Source of the DNA: Chryseobacterium indologenes
GTDB lineage: Bacteria; Bacteroidota; Bacteroidia; Flavobacteriales; Weeksellaceae
Length of the DNA stretch: 64,000 bases
Assembly: GCF_002025665.1 (NCBI RefSeq)
Contig: NZ_CP018786.1
Location: 4,340,001 to 4,404,000 of the forward strand
Reading direction: 5' to 3'
Made by a program: the position numbers and the translations under genes. Of the stretch, positions 1 through 8,752 are shown one piece after another (the stretch's first letter is position 1; each line of letters begins with the position of its first letter). The notes under the pieces were generated by a model. It was not told the DNA's origin and did no database searches. It saw only the letters and a program-made list of their open reading frames with translations.

Positions 1-70
1 ATTAGTAAAAATACTCTGGCAGCTGAATGATTGGGGAAAACTTTTAATTCCGGAAAAAGAAAAGGTGTAA
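1..70 (+). CDS. C-terminal tail of an upstream gene (partial)
   Basis: The second forward frame is open from the left edge and ends in TAA at 68-70, giving about 22 residues ending IPEKEKV. The other two forward frames stop within the first 30 bases, so this is the only plausible reading. Too little remains to name the protein. It lies in the same orientation as the DUF4846 gene, 82 bases ahead of it. Confidence 0.4.
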   Translation, partial: LVKILWQLNDWGKLLIPEKEKV

Positions 71-152
71 AGGAGGTTTCAAATCTTCATATTTTCAGAA
101 TCCTTAATTGCCAGATATCTAAAAAAATGATCTTTGTATCAACTAAAAACGC

Positions 153-1031
153 ATGAAAAAAATTATCACAGGAATTACAGCATTTCTCTTTCTCACAGGC
201 TGTACAAAAGAAAAACTGTCAGACCGTTTACTGGCTGAACCAGATCATAACGAACATTTAATTGCTGAAAATTCTCTAAAGATTCATAAGGATAAAAATA
301 CCATCCGGGAAAGATTTTCTCCACCGGAAGGATATGAGTGGATTGACGAAAAACCAGATTCTTACGGATATTTTATTGAAAATTTTAAACTGAAACCTTA
401 TGACAGTCCAATTTTAAAATATGACGGTACTCCTATTTCTACCCAGCATCTTCATGAGGCTGTTTTTGATATTGATACCGGAAATAAAGATCTCCAGCAA
501 TGTGCTGATGCGGCAATCCGTATGAGAGCTGAATATCTTTATAAGGCAAAAAAATTTGACGAAATCAAGTTTCATTTTACCAGTGGTGATCTTCTTAGCT
601 GGAACGATTATAAGAACGGAACAAGGGCTTTTGTCAGCGGAAATTCGGTCAGCTTTAGAAAAACAGCAGCTTTTGATGATTCTTATGGGAGTTTCAGAAA
701 TTACCTGGATCTTATTTTCAATTACTCAGGAACAATTTCATTAAACAAAGAAACAAAGCCTGTTACACAAAATTCTGATCTGAAAACGGGAGATATTCTG
801 ATCACACCAGGCAGTCCCGGACATATTGTTTTCGTTACCGGAGTTTGCAAAAATCAAAAAGGGGAAAGATTGTATTTATTAGGTGAAGGATTTACCCCAG
901 CTCAGTCGGTTCATGTGCTTTCTAATCCGTTTAATCCCTATTTTACGCCCTGGTATGACCTGGATATCGATGCTCAGGAAACAAAAACTGCACGATATTT
1001 TTTTAAACCTACAAACTTCAGAAGCTTTTAA
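153..1031 (+). CDS. DUF4846 family lipoprotein
   Basis: A 292-residue exported lipoprotein. The N-terminus is a short hydrophobic signal ending in a lipobox (LTGC, Cys17), so it should be lipid-anchored. The rest matches my memory of the DUF4846 family: a GYxW start to the domain near residue 59, a conserved region with KYDG near residue 90, AIRMRAEYLY, and a C-terminal half with TGDILITPGSPGHIVF and GEGFTPAQSVHVL. That last part resembles the fold of small papain-like or NlpC-like proteins, but I see no clear catalytic triad. The function of the family is not established. A possible promoter lies at 108-136 (TTG, 18 bases, GATCTTTG). It probably forms its own unit before pfkA. Confidence 0.8.
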   Translation: MKKIITGITAFLFLTGCTKEKLSDRLLAEPDHNEHLIAENSLKIHKDKNTIRERFSPPEGYEWIDEKPDSYGYFIENFKLKPYDSPILKYDGTPISTQHLHEAVFDIDTGNKDLQQCADAAIRMRAEYLYKAKKFDEIKFHFTSGDLLSWNDYKNGTRAFVSGNSVSFRKTAAFDDSYGSFRNYLDLIFNYSGTISLNKETKPVTQNSDLKTGDILITPGSPGHIVFVTGVCKNQKGERLYLLGEGFTPAQSVHVLSNPFNPYFTPWYDLDIDAQETKTARYFFKPTNFRSF

Positions 1032-1086
1032 TAATTTATATTCAAAACTATTGGAAAGTTACTACGATAATCTGAACTTGTTTTTG

Positions 1087-1094
1087 TAAATTTG
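1087..1094 (+). promoter_or_regulatory. Bacteroidota -7 promoter element of pfkA
   Basis: TAAATTTG matches the flavobacterial TAnnTTTG -7 element exactly and lies 20 bases ahead of the ATG at 1115. No TTG at the expected -33 distance is evident. A transcript starting about 7 bases downstream would exclude the GTG at 1094 as the start, supporting ATG 1115. Confidence 0.6.
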
Positions 1095-1114
1095 TGTTCG
1101 AAATTTTTTACTTG

Positions 1115-2101
1115 ATGAAAGAGAGTGCTGTAAAAAAGATTGCAGTTCTTACTTCAGGGGGTGACTCTCCGGGTATGAATGCGGCATTAAGAGCGGTAGT
1201 AAGAACCGCCAATTACTATAATATCGAATGCTACGGAGTGAGAGAAGGCTACAACGGCCTTATCAACAATGATTTCCTGAAAATGGGAGCCCGTTCCGTA
1301 AAAAATATAATCAACCAGGGTGGAACGATTCTAAAATCTGCCAGATCCGCTGAGTTCAGAACGAAAGAAGGCCGTCAGAAAGCTTATGACAATTGCATAA
1401 AGCTTGGAATAGACGGATTGGTTTGTATTGGTGGAGACGGAACTTTCACCGGTGCAAAAATCTTTAATGAAGAATTTGGAATCAGAGTAATCGGTATCCC
1501 GGGAACTATTGACAACGATATTTTCGGTACAGATAATACCATCGGTTACGACACTGCCTTGAATACTGCCATGGATGCCATTGATAAAATCCGTGACACG
1601 GCCACTTCCCACAACAGAGTTTTCTTTGTAGAAGTGATGGGGCGTGATGCTGGTTTTATTGCTTTAAACAGTGGATTGGCTGCCGGTGCTTTGGACATTT
1701 TGATTCCTGAGAAAAAAGACAGTATTGATGAACTTTTCATAAAATTCAGAAATGCTGAAAAAACAGGGAAATCATCCAGTATTGTAGTGGTAGCAGAAGG
1801 TGAAAAATTAGCCAACGTTTACGAACTTGCTGAAAAAACCAAGCAGACATTCCCTGATTATGATATTCGTGTAGCGATTTTGGGACATATGCAGAGAGGA
1901 GGTTCTCCAAGCTGTGCAGACAGAGTGTTGGCCAGCAGACTGGGATACGGTGCTGTAACAGGACTCATGGAAGGACAAACCAATGTAATGGCAGGAATGC
2001 GTTCCAATGATTTGACGTATACACCGATAGAAGAAGCCATTAAAAAACATAACGAAATCAATAAAGATCTTTTACTGATTTCAGAAATTTTAGCAATCTA
2101 A
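1115..2101 (+). CDS. pfkA: ATP-dependent 6-phosphofructokinase
   Basis: Catalyses phosphorylation of fructose 6-phosphate to fructose 1,6-bisphosphate, the committed step of glycolysis, in the cytoplasm. The 328-residue length is normal for bacterial PfkA. Visible motifs are the N-terminal LTSGGDSPGMNAALRAVVR, the ATP-binding GGDGTFTG, the catalytic GTIDNDIFGTD segment and GHMQRGGSPSCADR near the C-terminus. The frame stays open to a GTG at 1094, but that codon is inside the promoter element, so ATG 1115 is preferred. The gene for GAPDH follows after 32 bases, suggesting co-transcription of two glycolytic enzymes. Confidence 0.97.
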   Translation: MKESAVKKIAVLTSGGDSPGMNAALRAVVRTANYYNIECYGVREGYNGLINNDFLKMGARSVKNIINQGGTILKSARSAEFRTKEGRQKAYDNCIKLGIDGLVCIGGDGTFTGAKIFNEEFGIRVIGIPGTIDNDIFGTDNTIGYDTALNTAMDAIDKIRDTATSHNRVFFVEVMGRDAGFIALNSGLAAGALDILIPEKKDSIDELFIKFRNAEKTGKSSSIVVVAEGEKLANVYELAEKTKQTFPDYDIRVAILGHMQRGGSPSCADRVLASRLGYGAVTGLMEGQTNVMAGMRSNDLTYTPIEEAIKKHNEINKDLLLISEILAI

Positions 2102-2133
2102 TTATTTTTATAATCTAATAAAAACAAACTATT

Positions 2134-3138
2134 ATGTCAACAATTAAAGTAGGTATCAACGGTTTTGGTAGAATTGGACGTCTTGTTTTCAGAGCAATGA
2201 CTGAAAGAGACAACATTGAAGTTGTAGGAATCAATGACCTAATCAATGCAGAATACATGGCTTACATGTTAAAATATGACTCTGTACACGGTATTTTCCC
2301 AGGTGAAGTTTCTGTAGAAGGAAATGATCTTGTAGTAAACGGGAAAAGAATCAGAGTAACTGCTGAAAAAGATCCAAGCAACCTAAAGTGGAATGAAATT
2401 GGTGCAGATTACGTAGTAGAATCTACTGGTTTATTCTTAGATAAAGAAAGCGCTGCAAAACATATTACTGCAGGTGCTAAGAAAGTAATCCTTTCTGCTC
2501 CTTCTAAAGATGATACTCCAATGTTCGTAATGGGTGTAAACCACAAGGAACTTACTGATGATATCAAAATTTTATCAAACGCTTCTTGTACTACAAACTG
2601 TTTAGCTCCTTTAGCTAAAGTAATCCACGATAACTTCGGAATCGTAGAAGGTTTAATGACAACTGTACACGCTACAACAGCTACTCAGAAAACTGTTGAC
2701 GGTCCTTCAATGAAAGACTGGAGAGGTGGTAGAGCTGCTCTAAACAACATCATCCCTTCTTCTACAGGTGCTGCTAAAGCGGTAGGAAAAGTAATCCCTT
2801 CACTAAACGGAAAATTAACAGGTATGTCTTTCAGAGTACCAACTGTTGACGTTTCTGTAGTAGATTTAACTGTGAGAATTGAAAAGGCTGCTTCTTATGA
2901 AGAAATCTGTTCAGTAATCAAAGCTGCTTCTGAAGGTGAATTGAAAGGTATCCTAGGATATACTGAAGAGGCTGTAGTATCTCAAGACTTCGTAGGAGAT
3001 AAGAGAACATCTATCTTCGACAAAGATGCTGGTATCATGCTTTCTCCTAACTTCGTGAAACTTGTTTCTTGGTATGACAACGAAATGGGTTACTCAAACA
3101 AGTTAGTAGATATGCTTGTACACGCTGCTTCTTTATAA
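2134..3138 (+). CDS. gap: Type I glyceraldehyde-3-phosphate dehydrogenase
   Basis: Oxidises glyceraldehyde 3-phosphate to 1,3-bisphosphoglycerate with NAD and phosphate, as a cytoplasmic tetramer. The 334-residue protein has the Rossmann NAD motif GINGFGRIGR at its start and the active-site block SNASCTTNCLAP, with the nucleophile at Cys152. HATTATQKTVDGPS and the C-terminal SWYDNEMGYSNK are also present. Codon choice is strongly biased (many GGT, GCT, TCT, GTA codons), as expected for a highly expressed gene. It follows pfkA closely and ends at a strong hairpin terminator. Confidence 0.98.
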   Translation: MSTIKVGINGFGRIGRLVFRAMTERDNIEVVGINDLINAEYMAYMLKYDSVHGIFPGEVSVEGNDLVVNGKRIRVTAEKDPSNLKWNEIGADYVVESTGLFLDKESAAKHITAGAKKVILSAPSKDDTPMFVMGVNHKELTDDIKILSNASCTTNCLAPLAKVIHDNFGIVEGLMTTVHATTATQKTVDGPSMKDWRGGRAALNNIIPSSTGAAKAVGKVIPSLNGKLTGMSFRVPTVDVSVVDLTVRIEKAASYEEICSVIKAASEGELKGILGYTEEAVVSQDFVGDKRTSIFDKDAGIMLSPNFVKLVSWYDNEMGYSNKLVDMLVHAASL

Positions 3139-3163
3139 TAAACGATAAGCAATTAGTAATATA

Positions 3164-3192
3164 AAACCTTCCCGATGGGAAGGTTTCTTTTT
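3164..3192 (+). terminator. Rho-independent terminator after gap
   Basis: A perfect 10-bp stem (AAACCTTCCC / GGGAAGGTTT, 3164-3173 and 3177-3186) with a GAT loop is followed by a T-rich run. It also faces the minus-strand gene ending at 3217 and may work in both directions. Confidence 0.85.
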
Positions 3193-3216
3193 ATTAGGTA
3201 TTAACTTTTATAAAAT

Positions 3217-4107
3217 TTAAAATATTTTATACCCAAAGCCAGCACCTAGCCAAGGTTTTTTATTATGGTTCCACATGGAAGCATCCTTTCCGATAGCATA
3301 ATCAACGCCTAAAAATACTCCGATGTTGATACTATTATACATAAAAGTAATTCCCAAAGCAACGGATCCTAGTCCCTTAGTAATTTCAGTATCATCTGTA
3401 ATCGGTCGATCCGCAAGGTTTGTATTTGATTTATTAAGCTTAACAGAAGATGCTCCTACCAACAATCCTCCGGTAATCCGCCATGTATTCTCTTTGGTTT
3501 CAATTTCGTCCTTGTAGAAAAATGTTGTTCCTCCATATGAATATATACCCCAGAATAGATTACCATTAATTCCTGTCGAAAACTCTTCATCAAGTCCATT
3601 CTTACCTCTAAATCGATATTTAATAGGTATTGTTAAAGCATTCAAGGTCATAGAAGTAAAGTATAAAACAGGGCTCTTCCTGTTTTGCAATTCATAAAAA
3701 TAGACTGGGCTACTCTTTCCATCTTTCAACAGCAGATTAACAAGCAATTTATTCTTCTCAACTTTCACATTTCCACATTCCATACTTCCCATATTTGCAT
3801 CGACAACCTCATCAACCTGATACTCCCGAAAGAATTTTTCATCAATAGTAATCTCTCTTATCACTTTTATTTCTTTTCCGTCAATAATAACTTTATCTTC
3901 AACAGATATTTTATCTCCGAACTTATATTTTTCCTTTATTTTGCGTTTTTCTTCCTCAGATAAACTTTCAAAACTCGTTTTTATATTCTTTTTTAGAGTA
4001 TAATCACCTAATTTATCATAGATGCGATATCTTACATTAAAATTTTCTTGTCCAAAAACCATTCCCACATACCCAAGCAGAAATAGTAGTAATAAATAAG
4101 TTTTCAT
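3217..4107 (-). CDS. Secreted or outer-membrane protein of unknown function
   Basis: A protein of 296 residues from ATG 4107. The frame opens further upstream at 4131, but the start at 4107 places a clean signal peptide (MKTYLLLLFLLGYVGMVFGQ) at the N-terminus. The first half is rich in Lys and Glu and has no motif I recognise. The second half has alternating hydrophobic strands and ends in GAGFGYKIF, a terminal aromatic residue typical of outer-membrane beta-barrels, so a periplasmic domain followed by a small barrel is possible. No assigned function. The gene is convergent with gap and isolated. Confidence 0.7.
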   Translation of the reverse strand: MKTYLLLLFLLGYVGMVFGQENFNVRYRIYDKLGDYTLKKNIKTSFESLSEEEKRKIKEKYKFGDKISVEDKVIIDGKEIKVIREITIDEKFFREYQVDEVVDANMGSMECGNVKVEKNKLLVNLLLKDGKSSPVYFYELQNRKSPVLYFTSMTLNALTIPIKYRFRGKNGLDEEFSTGINGNLFWGIYSYGGTTFFYKDEIETKENTWRITGGLLVGASSVKLNKSNTNLADRPITDDTEITKGLGSVALGITFMYNSINIGVFLGVDYAIGKDASMWNHNKKPWLGAGFGYKIF

Positions 4108-4259
4108 GGTTATTAGTTTTGTTTTACACAAAGTTTCAAATTATATAAACACAAGTAAATTACCCGTTTGTGGTATTTTTCCAGAAAGTTTTTCCTGGAT
4201 AGCTGATAAATCTCACCGGAAAACTTCAGCATAAAACTTGTACTTTTATAGGTAAAGGA

Positions 4260-5450
4260 ATGAACATGATACAACCTCGATTTAAAGATGCTCCTCACTT
4301 CAGAAACTTTTGGGAAAGTGGGAACGGAAAACTCCTTATTGAATTTTCCGGAGCAGAGGTGAATTTTGAAAAATTTGAAAAATTTGCTCCCTATTTTCAT
4401 CATGTAGATGAAATCGGTGATGAAGTGGTAAAAGAGGTTTATTTCACTAAAAAATTTCATGAGGCTTTCAGGGAAATTGAACAGTATATCAGAAATGGGG
4501 TTTCGGAAACAGACACAGTTCCTGAAAGTGTAAAAAAGCTTTTCACCCAAACTCAAAAAGTTCCCGTATGGCTGGATTATAATTTACTGAAAAGTGGCGC
4601 TGAACTGTGTATGAGAAGCAACCTTGATTCTTTGATCTCCCTGAGGGATTATTGTCTGATTGGCGGTTACGACTACGCCTATCTCAACAAGCCACTGATT
4701 GTCACAGAAGCATTGAAAAAAGGTGCTGTAAAGCGTCTTTCGGAAACGTTGGATTTCTGGGTGAATGCTACCCGCTACAATGCCCTTGAAATTCATGCAA
4801 AAGGCTATGAGTTTGCGATAAAAACCCGTCTGATCCATTCCTACGCCAGACTTTCCATAAAAAAACATTATAAAGACTGGGATACTGAAAACTGGGGAGA
4901 GCCTATCAATTCGTGGGATATGATGGCAACCTATATCGGATTCAGTCTGGTATTCCTTCATAGTCTTAAAAAATTAGGAAATAGCTTTTCTGTTGAAGAG
5001 GAACAGGGAATTTTTCATCTCTGGAAATATGTAGGTTATCTTTTGGGAATTCCGGAGCAGCTTCTTCCTGATGATAAAAAACAGGCAACAGAATATTTCT
5101 ATTTATGGACTTCTGTTCAGCCCCCTTCGGATAAAGATTCTGTTCTTCTTGCTCATTCTCTGCTGGATGAATCATTGGAAAACCCTATTTTAAAATTTGA
5201 ATTTCAAAGAAAAAATTTGAAATATCTACATGTCTGCTGTACCTGGTTTTTGTTGGATGACGAAGTGTGTAAAAGATTACAAATTCCGGAAGTTCCTTAC
5301 AGAAATCTGTTTCCAAAATCTAAGATACTCTTCAACAAAATTTATGATCAGCTTGTCAGCCGGAAATCGAGAATACAAAGAGGAAACAAGGATCAGATGA
5401 AAGTATTGGAAGATTATCTTGCCATCACTAAAAACTCAAATTTTCATTAA
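4260..5450 (+). CDS. Oxygenase MpaB / DUF2236 family protein
   Basis: A 396-residue cytoplasmic protein without a signal peptide. It resembles the DUF2236 family, which includes the rubber oxygenase Lcp and fungal MpaB, enzymes using a b-type heme. Supporting segments are the helical R-x3-H-x3-R pattern in TRLIHSYAR (near residue 195) and WGEPINSWDMMATYIGFSL just after it; Lcp-type proteins use His in this region as a heme ligand. The physiological substrate in flavobacteria is unknown. Two ATG codons (4260, 4266) follow GGTAAAGGA; the second is spaced better from it. Downstream lies a repeat element, not a gene. Confidence 0.75.
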   Translation: MNMIQPRFKDAPHFRNFWESGNGKLLIEFSGAEVNFEKFEKFAPYFHHVDEIGDEVVKEVYFTKKFHEAFREIEQYIRNGVSETDTVPESVKKLFTQTQKVPVWLDYNLLKSGAELCMRSNLDSLISLRDYCLIGGYDYAYLNKPLIVTEALKKGAVKRLSETLDFWVNATRYNALEIHAKGYEFAIKTRLIHSYARLSIKKHYKDWDTENWGEPINSWDMMATYIGFSLVFLHSLKKLGNSFSVEEEQGIFHLWKYVGYLLGIPEQLLPDDKKQATEYFYLWTSVQPPSDKDSVLLAHSLLDESLENPILKFEFQRKNLKYLHVCCTWFLLDDEVCKRLQIPEVPYRNLFPKSKILFNKIYDQLVSRKSRIQRGNKDQMKVLEDYLAITKNSNFH

Positions 5451-5457
5451 AAGTAAT

Positions 5458-5726
5458 TGTTGGAAATCGCCAAGGCGCAAAGATTTCAAGACATTGCAAA
5501 AGTTTTTTAGGACGCAAGAAAATCGAAGATTTTCAGCAGGGGAATTATATAATTTCAGGTAAAATTCTTGCAATCAACCAGACGATACAGGTTTTAATAG
5601 CATATGCGTTATCTGCAAAATCAGCGTGAGGTAAAAAATACATACACTACTTAATTTTATAGGAGATAAAATCTTTACGCCTTAAAGCATAATCTATATT
5701 AAAAGAATTGCGACTTTGCGATTTCA
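5458..5726 (-). repeat. MITE-like intergenic repeat, copy A (long form)
   Basis: A non-coding element of about 270 bases. The left end TTGGAAATCGCCAAGGCGC and the right end GCGACTTTGCGATTTC are degenerate versions of the inverted ends seen in copy D. Internal features shared with the other copies are GACGCAAGAAAATC, the hairpin AAAATCGAAGATTTT, and TAAAATCTTTACGCCTTAAAGCATA. It carries a middle insert, also found in copy D, around ATCTGCAAAATCAGCGTGA. Orientation is opposite to copies B and C. It fills most of the gap between the DUF2236 gene and recA. Confidence 0.7.
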
Positions 5727-5886
5727 AAAAAAAAACTCATTTTACTAAAACATTAAAAAAACTTTAGATAACACATCCTCCATCTGCTTCGTAATGAATA
5801 AGATCAGCCATAAAACTTTATCATTTTTTAACTCTAAAAACAGCTTTAGGAAATAAAATATATTAGCTTTTAATATTTAAATTATG

Positions 5887-5894
5887 TATTTTTG
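5887..5894 (+). promoter_or_regulatory. -7 promoter element of recA
   Basis: TATTTTTG fits TAnnTTTG exactly, 19 bases ahead of the recA ATG. The -33 region is only TTAG at 5863. I see no LexA-type palindrome in the upstream 150 bases. Confidence 0.6.
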
Positions 5895-5913
5895 AGAAAT
5901 TATATTAATAGAG

Positions 5914-6915
5914 ATGAGTAACATTGATGATAAGAAAAAAGCACTCGCTTTAGTGCTTGACAAGCTAGATAAAACATATGGAAAGGGAACAGTAATGACT
6001 TTAGGTGATGAATCTATCGACAATACCATAGAAGTAATTCCTTCCGGTTCTTTAGGATTAGATATTGCACTAGGTATAGGTGGATATCCAAAAGGAAGAA
6101 TCATTGAAATATATGGTCCTGAATCTTCAGGTAAAACAACATTAACCCTTCATGCTATTGCTGAAGCTCAAAAAGCTGGTGGTATTGCTGCATTCATTGA
6201 TGCAGAGCATGCTTTCGACAGAACTTATGCTGCGAAATTAGGAATTGATCTTGAAAACCTGATCATTTCTCAGCCTGACAATGGAGAACAAGCTTTAGAA
6301 ATTGCAGATAACCTGATCCGTTCAGGAGCTATTGATATCGTTGTAATTGACTCTGTTGCCGCTCTTACACCAAAAGCAGAGATTGAAGGTGAAATGGGAG
6401 ATTCCAAAATGGGTCTTCATGCGAGATTAATGTCTCAGGCATTAAGAAAGCTTACAGCTACTATTTCAAGAACAAAATGTACCGTGATTTTCATCAACCA
6501 GTTGAGAGAAAAAATTGGTGTAATGTTTGGAAACCCTGAAACTACTACCGGAGGTAACGCTCTTAAGTTCTACGCTTCTGTAAGAATTGATATCAGAAAA
6601 GCAAGCGCACCTATCAAGCAAGGTGACGAAGCTATTGGTAGCCGTGTGAAAGTGAAAATTGTGAAAAATAAAGTAGCACCTCCTTTCAAGCAGGCAGAAT
6701 TCGATATCATGTATGGAGAAGGAGTTTCTAAAGTAGGAGAAATTCTTGATACTGCTGTAGATATGGGAATCGTGAAGAAAAGTGGATCTTGGTTCAGCTA
6801 CGAAGAGACTAAATTGGGTCAGGGACGTGATGCTGTAAAAGATGTTTTAAGAGATAACCCGGATCTTGCTGAAGAATTGGAAGGTAAGATCAAAGAAGAA
6901 ATGAAAAACAAATAG
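5914..6915 (+). CDS. recA: Recombinase RecA
   Basis: ATP-dependent DNA strand exchange protein for homologous recombination and repair, and the co-protease for the SOS response where one exists. 333 residues is near the family norm. The Walker A motif GPESSGKT sits at residues 68-75. Walker B (IVVIDSVAAL) and the loop L2 region (FINQLREKIGVMFGNPETTTGG) are intact, with a short Lys/Glu-rich C-terminus (EELEGKIKEEMKNK). ATG 5914 follows the weak AATAGAG ribosome site. Monocistronic between a promoter element and a terminator. Confidence 0.98.
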   Translation: MSNIDDKKKALALVLDKLDKTYGKGTVMTLGDESIDNTIEVIPSGSLGLDIALGIGGYPKGRIIEIYGPESSGKTTLTLHAIAEAQKAGGIAAFIDAEHAFDRTYAAKLGIDLENLIISQPDNGEQALEIADNLIRSGAIDIVVIDSVAALTPKAEIEGEMGDSKMGLHARLMSQALRKLTATISRTKCTVIFINQLREKIGVMFGNPETTTGGNALKFYASVRIDIRKASAPIKQGDEAIGSRVKVKIVKNKVAPPFKQAEFDIMYGEGVSKVGEILDTAVDMGIVKKSGSWFSYEETKLGQGRDAVKDVLRDNPDLAEELEGKIKEEMKNK

Positions 6916-6933
6916 TTTTTCAGAACAATATAG

Positions 6934-6962
6934 AAAAGGCAGTCTTAGGATTGCCTTTTTTT
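6934..6962 (+). terminator. Rho-independent terminator after recA
   Basis: AAAAGGCAGTC / GATTGCCTTTT form an 11-bp stem (6934-6944 with 6949-6959, one G-T pair) with a TTAG loop, followed by a T-run. Confidence 0.85.
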
Positions 6963-6984
6963 GTTTTTAAAATACAAATATTTT

Positions 6985-7080
6985 TTAACGCAAAGGTTTC
7001 ATCTATATACTGTAATATCTTTAAGGAAGCAAAGAGCGAAATCAATTTTCATTGATTCTTACTAAGCAAATGCATCATTT
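6985..7080 (+). repeat. Decayed copy E of the MITE-like repeat
   Basis: AACGCAAAGG, then TATATACTGTA, ATCTTTAAGG and a GAAATCAATTTTCATTGATTC hairpin occur in the same order as in copies B and C, but spacing and the right end are lost. This is a remnant at best. Confidence 0.35.
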
Positions 7081-7120
7081 ACCACAAAACTCCATCAGCG
7101 AAGCGTTTAAATCAGAAAAT

Positions 7121-7153
7121 AAAAAAGAGGTCATTCCGTAGAACAACCTCTTT
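7121..7153 (-). terminator. Terminator of the 477-aa unknown gene
   Basis: AAAGAGGT (7124-7131) pairs with ACCTCTTT (7146-7153) around a 14-base loop. On the minus strand it is followed by a T-run. It lies 22 bases past the stop at 7176. Confidence 0.75.
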
Positions 7154-7175
7154 GAGATTTTATATTTTAAAAAAA

Positions 7176-8609
7176 TTATTCAGCAATTTTACCTTGCAAT
7201 TGAAGTGCTCCGGTCACTTTCATTCCTTTTGTTGGAGTTTCAAATCTCATATTCTCTTTATTCACAAAAGCATCAATGGTGAAGAAATCTTCATTCTCTT
7301 CATTGGTGATCAGCTTCAGCTTCAGAATATATCCTTTAACACTTCCATCTTCAAGCAATTCTGTTTCCTTAAAATCTACAACCTGCCCAATAAAGTCAAA
7401 ACATGCATAGTTAGGAAGATCCTGGCTTGGTGCATACGTTGTGAAATCCTCACTCATTTTAGTACCATCTGGTAAATCAATATTGGTGTGAACATCAAGA
7501 ATAAACACAATTCCGCTGACATTTACTTTCAGATGTGGTTGTGTCATGTATGTATTTTTATTTTCAGCATAATCTGTTGCAAAGAACCAAACTGCAAAAG
7601 TTTCTCTGGCAGGTCCTGCTACAATCGCCTGTAAATTCAGTGCATTTTCCCATTCCCTGATAGATCTCGTTTCAAAATCCAACGTATAATCCGTTGTTAC
7701 TTCCGGAATGATAATGCTTAATTCCTCCGTTAAAGTAGTTTTAAATGTTACCCCTTCAAATTCTGTTTTGCTCTTAATATCCACTGATGGATCAGAAGAT
7801 TCAGACTGTGTCAGAATAGCATTAAGATACTGACCGTAATCTTTAGTCTGGAAATTCTGATGACCAAAAATCCCACTCCATGTATTCATCATGTTATGAA
7901 CATTCGATTTTCTGATGATGATTCCTGCTTCATTCGTCATTTCAGGAGCTGTAATTCCTTCTGTATTCTGGAAATAATTTTGCCCCTCAATCAACTGATG
8001 ATTCATGATTGCATTATTTTCTTCATGAGAAAACTCTGCAAAACCTTTATAAGTAATATTTTGGTTTTCGAAAATATAAGGCAACCCTGTTTTCTTCTTT
8101 TCATCACCAGCAAAGTGATAAGCAAGTGAAATCCCCTTGAATTCTCCTTCCTGAATTGCCGGAGTGTGGTTACCGTTATGATCAAACTGAGAATGATACA
8201 GGATCACATAAGATTTAATCTTACCTTCCTGAAGTTCACTTTCGAACTTTTCTTCCATTTTTGCAATCGCCTGTTGTGGAGAAAGTGCATAAGCATCTTC
8301 AGTTACCATATACGCAAAGCCTTCTACCTTGCCATTCTCTTTTTCAAAAGCAGAAAGAGGCGTATACTCACCTCTTAACTGAAGAGCTATAGAATACACG
8401 ATATAATCATTATAAATCCTGATTTTTTCATATTCTTCATTTACTTTCGGCTCTTCTACCGGCTGCGAAGGGATTTCCGGTATTGTTTCCACAACTTCTT
8501 CCATCACTTCCTCTACTACTTTTTCTTCCGGCATTTCCATTTCCTGAACCGGAATAATTACATTTTCCTGACTGTTATTTTTCTTCTTAAAAAAATCAAA
8601 GATTCCCAT
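7176..8609 (-). CDS. Cytoplasmic protein of unknown function, 477 aa
   Basis: I do not recognise a family. There is no signal peptide. The N-terminus MGIFDFFKKKNN is a short amphipathic basic patch, followed by a Glu/Pro/Val-rich acidic linker to about residue 55. The main body (about 56-400) is a soluble mixed alpha/beta region with segments such as YIVYSIALQLRGEYTPL, GISLAYHFAG and VAGPARETFAVWFFATDY. The last 90 residues (GQVVDFKETELLEDG, GYILKLKLITNEEN, GMKVTGALQLQGKI) look like an OB-type beta-barrel, which is only my impression from the strand pattern. The gene stands alone with its own terminator. A peripheral-membrane or scaffold role would fit the N-terminus but is speculative. Confidence 0.65.
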   Translation of the reverse strand: MGIFDFFKKKNNSQENVIIPVQEMEMPEEKVVEEVMEEVVETIPEIPSQPVEEPKVNEEYEKIRIYNDYIVYSIALQLRGEYTPLSAFEKENGKVEGFAYMVTEDAYALSPQQAIAKMEEKFESELQEGKIKSYVILYHSQFDHNGNHTPAIQEGEFKGISLAYHFAGDEKKKTGLPYIFENQNITYKGFAEFSHEENNAIMNHQLIEGQNYFQNTEGITAPEMTNEAGIIIRKSNVHNMMNTWSGIFGHQNFQTKDYGQYLNAILTQSESSDPSVDIKSKTEFEGVTFKTTLTEELSIIIPEVTTDYTLDFETRSIREWENALNLQAIVAGPARETFAVWFFATDYAENKNTYMTQPHLKVNVSGIVFILDVHTNIDLPDGTKMSEDFTTYAPSQDLPNYACFDFIGQVVDFKETELLEDGSVKGYILKLKLITNEENEDFFTIDAFVNKENMRFETPTKGMKVTGALQLQGKIAE

Positions 8610-8711
8610 ACTGTTATTTATAATTGGCGGTAAATATAATAAAAGTGCTCAACAGACCCAACATAAAAAAAATGCCATTGTGTCAGTTTCTTCTTCATTG
8701 CTTTTATAATA

Positions 8712-8750
8712 AAAAATTCCGGCGGAGCCAAAGGCTCCGCCGGAATTTTT
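8712..8750 (-). terminator. Very strong bidirectional terminator
   Basis: A perfect 18-bp stem (8712-8729 with 8733-8750), GC-rich at its top and closed by an AAA loop, with A and T runs on both sides. It ends 3 bases before the peptidase stop codon and should terminate that minus-strand gene; it could also stop plus-strand transcription. Confidence 0.9.
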
Positions 8751-8752
8751 TA

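Noticed and set aside
4113..4556. 147-codon minus-strand frame across the start of the DUF2236 gene
   Set aside because: It is antisense to a well-supported gene and has no family pattern or signal.
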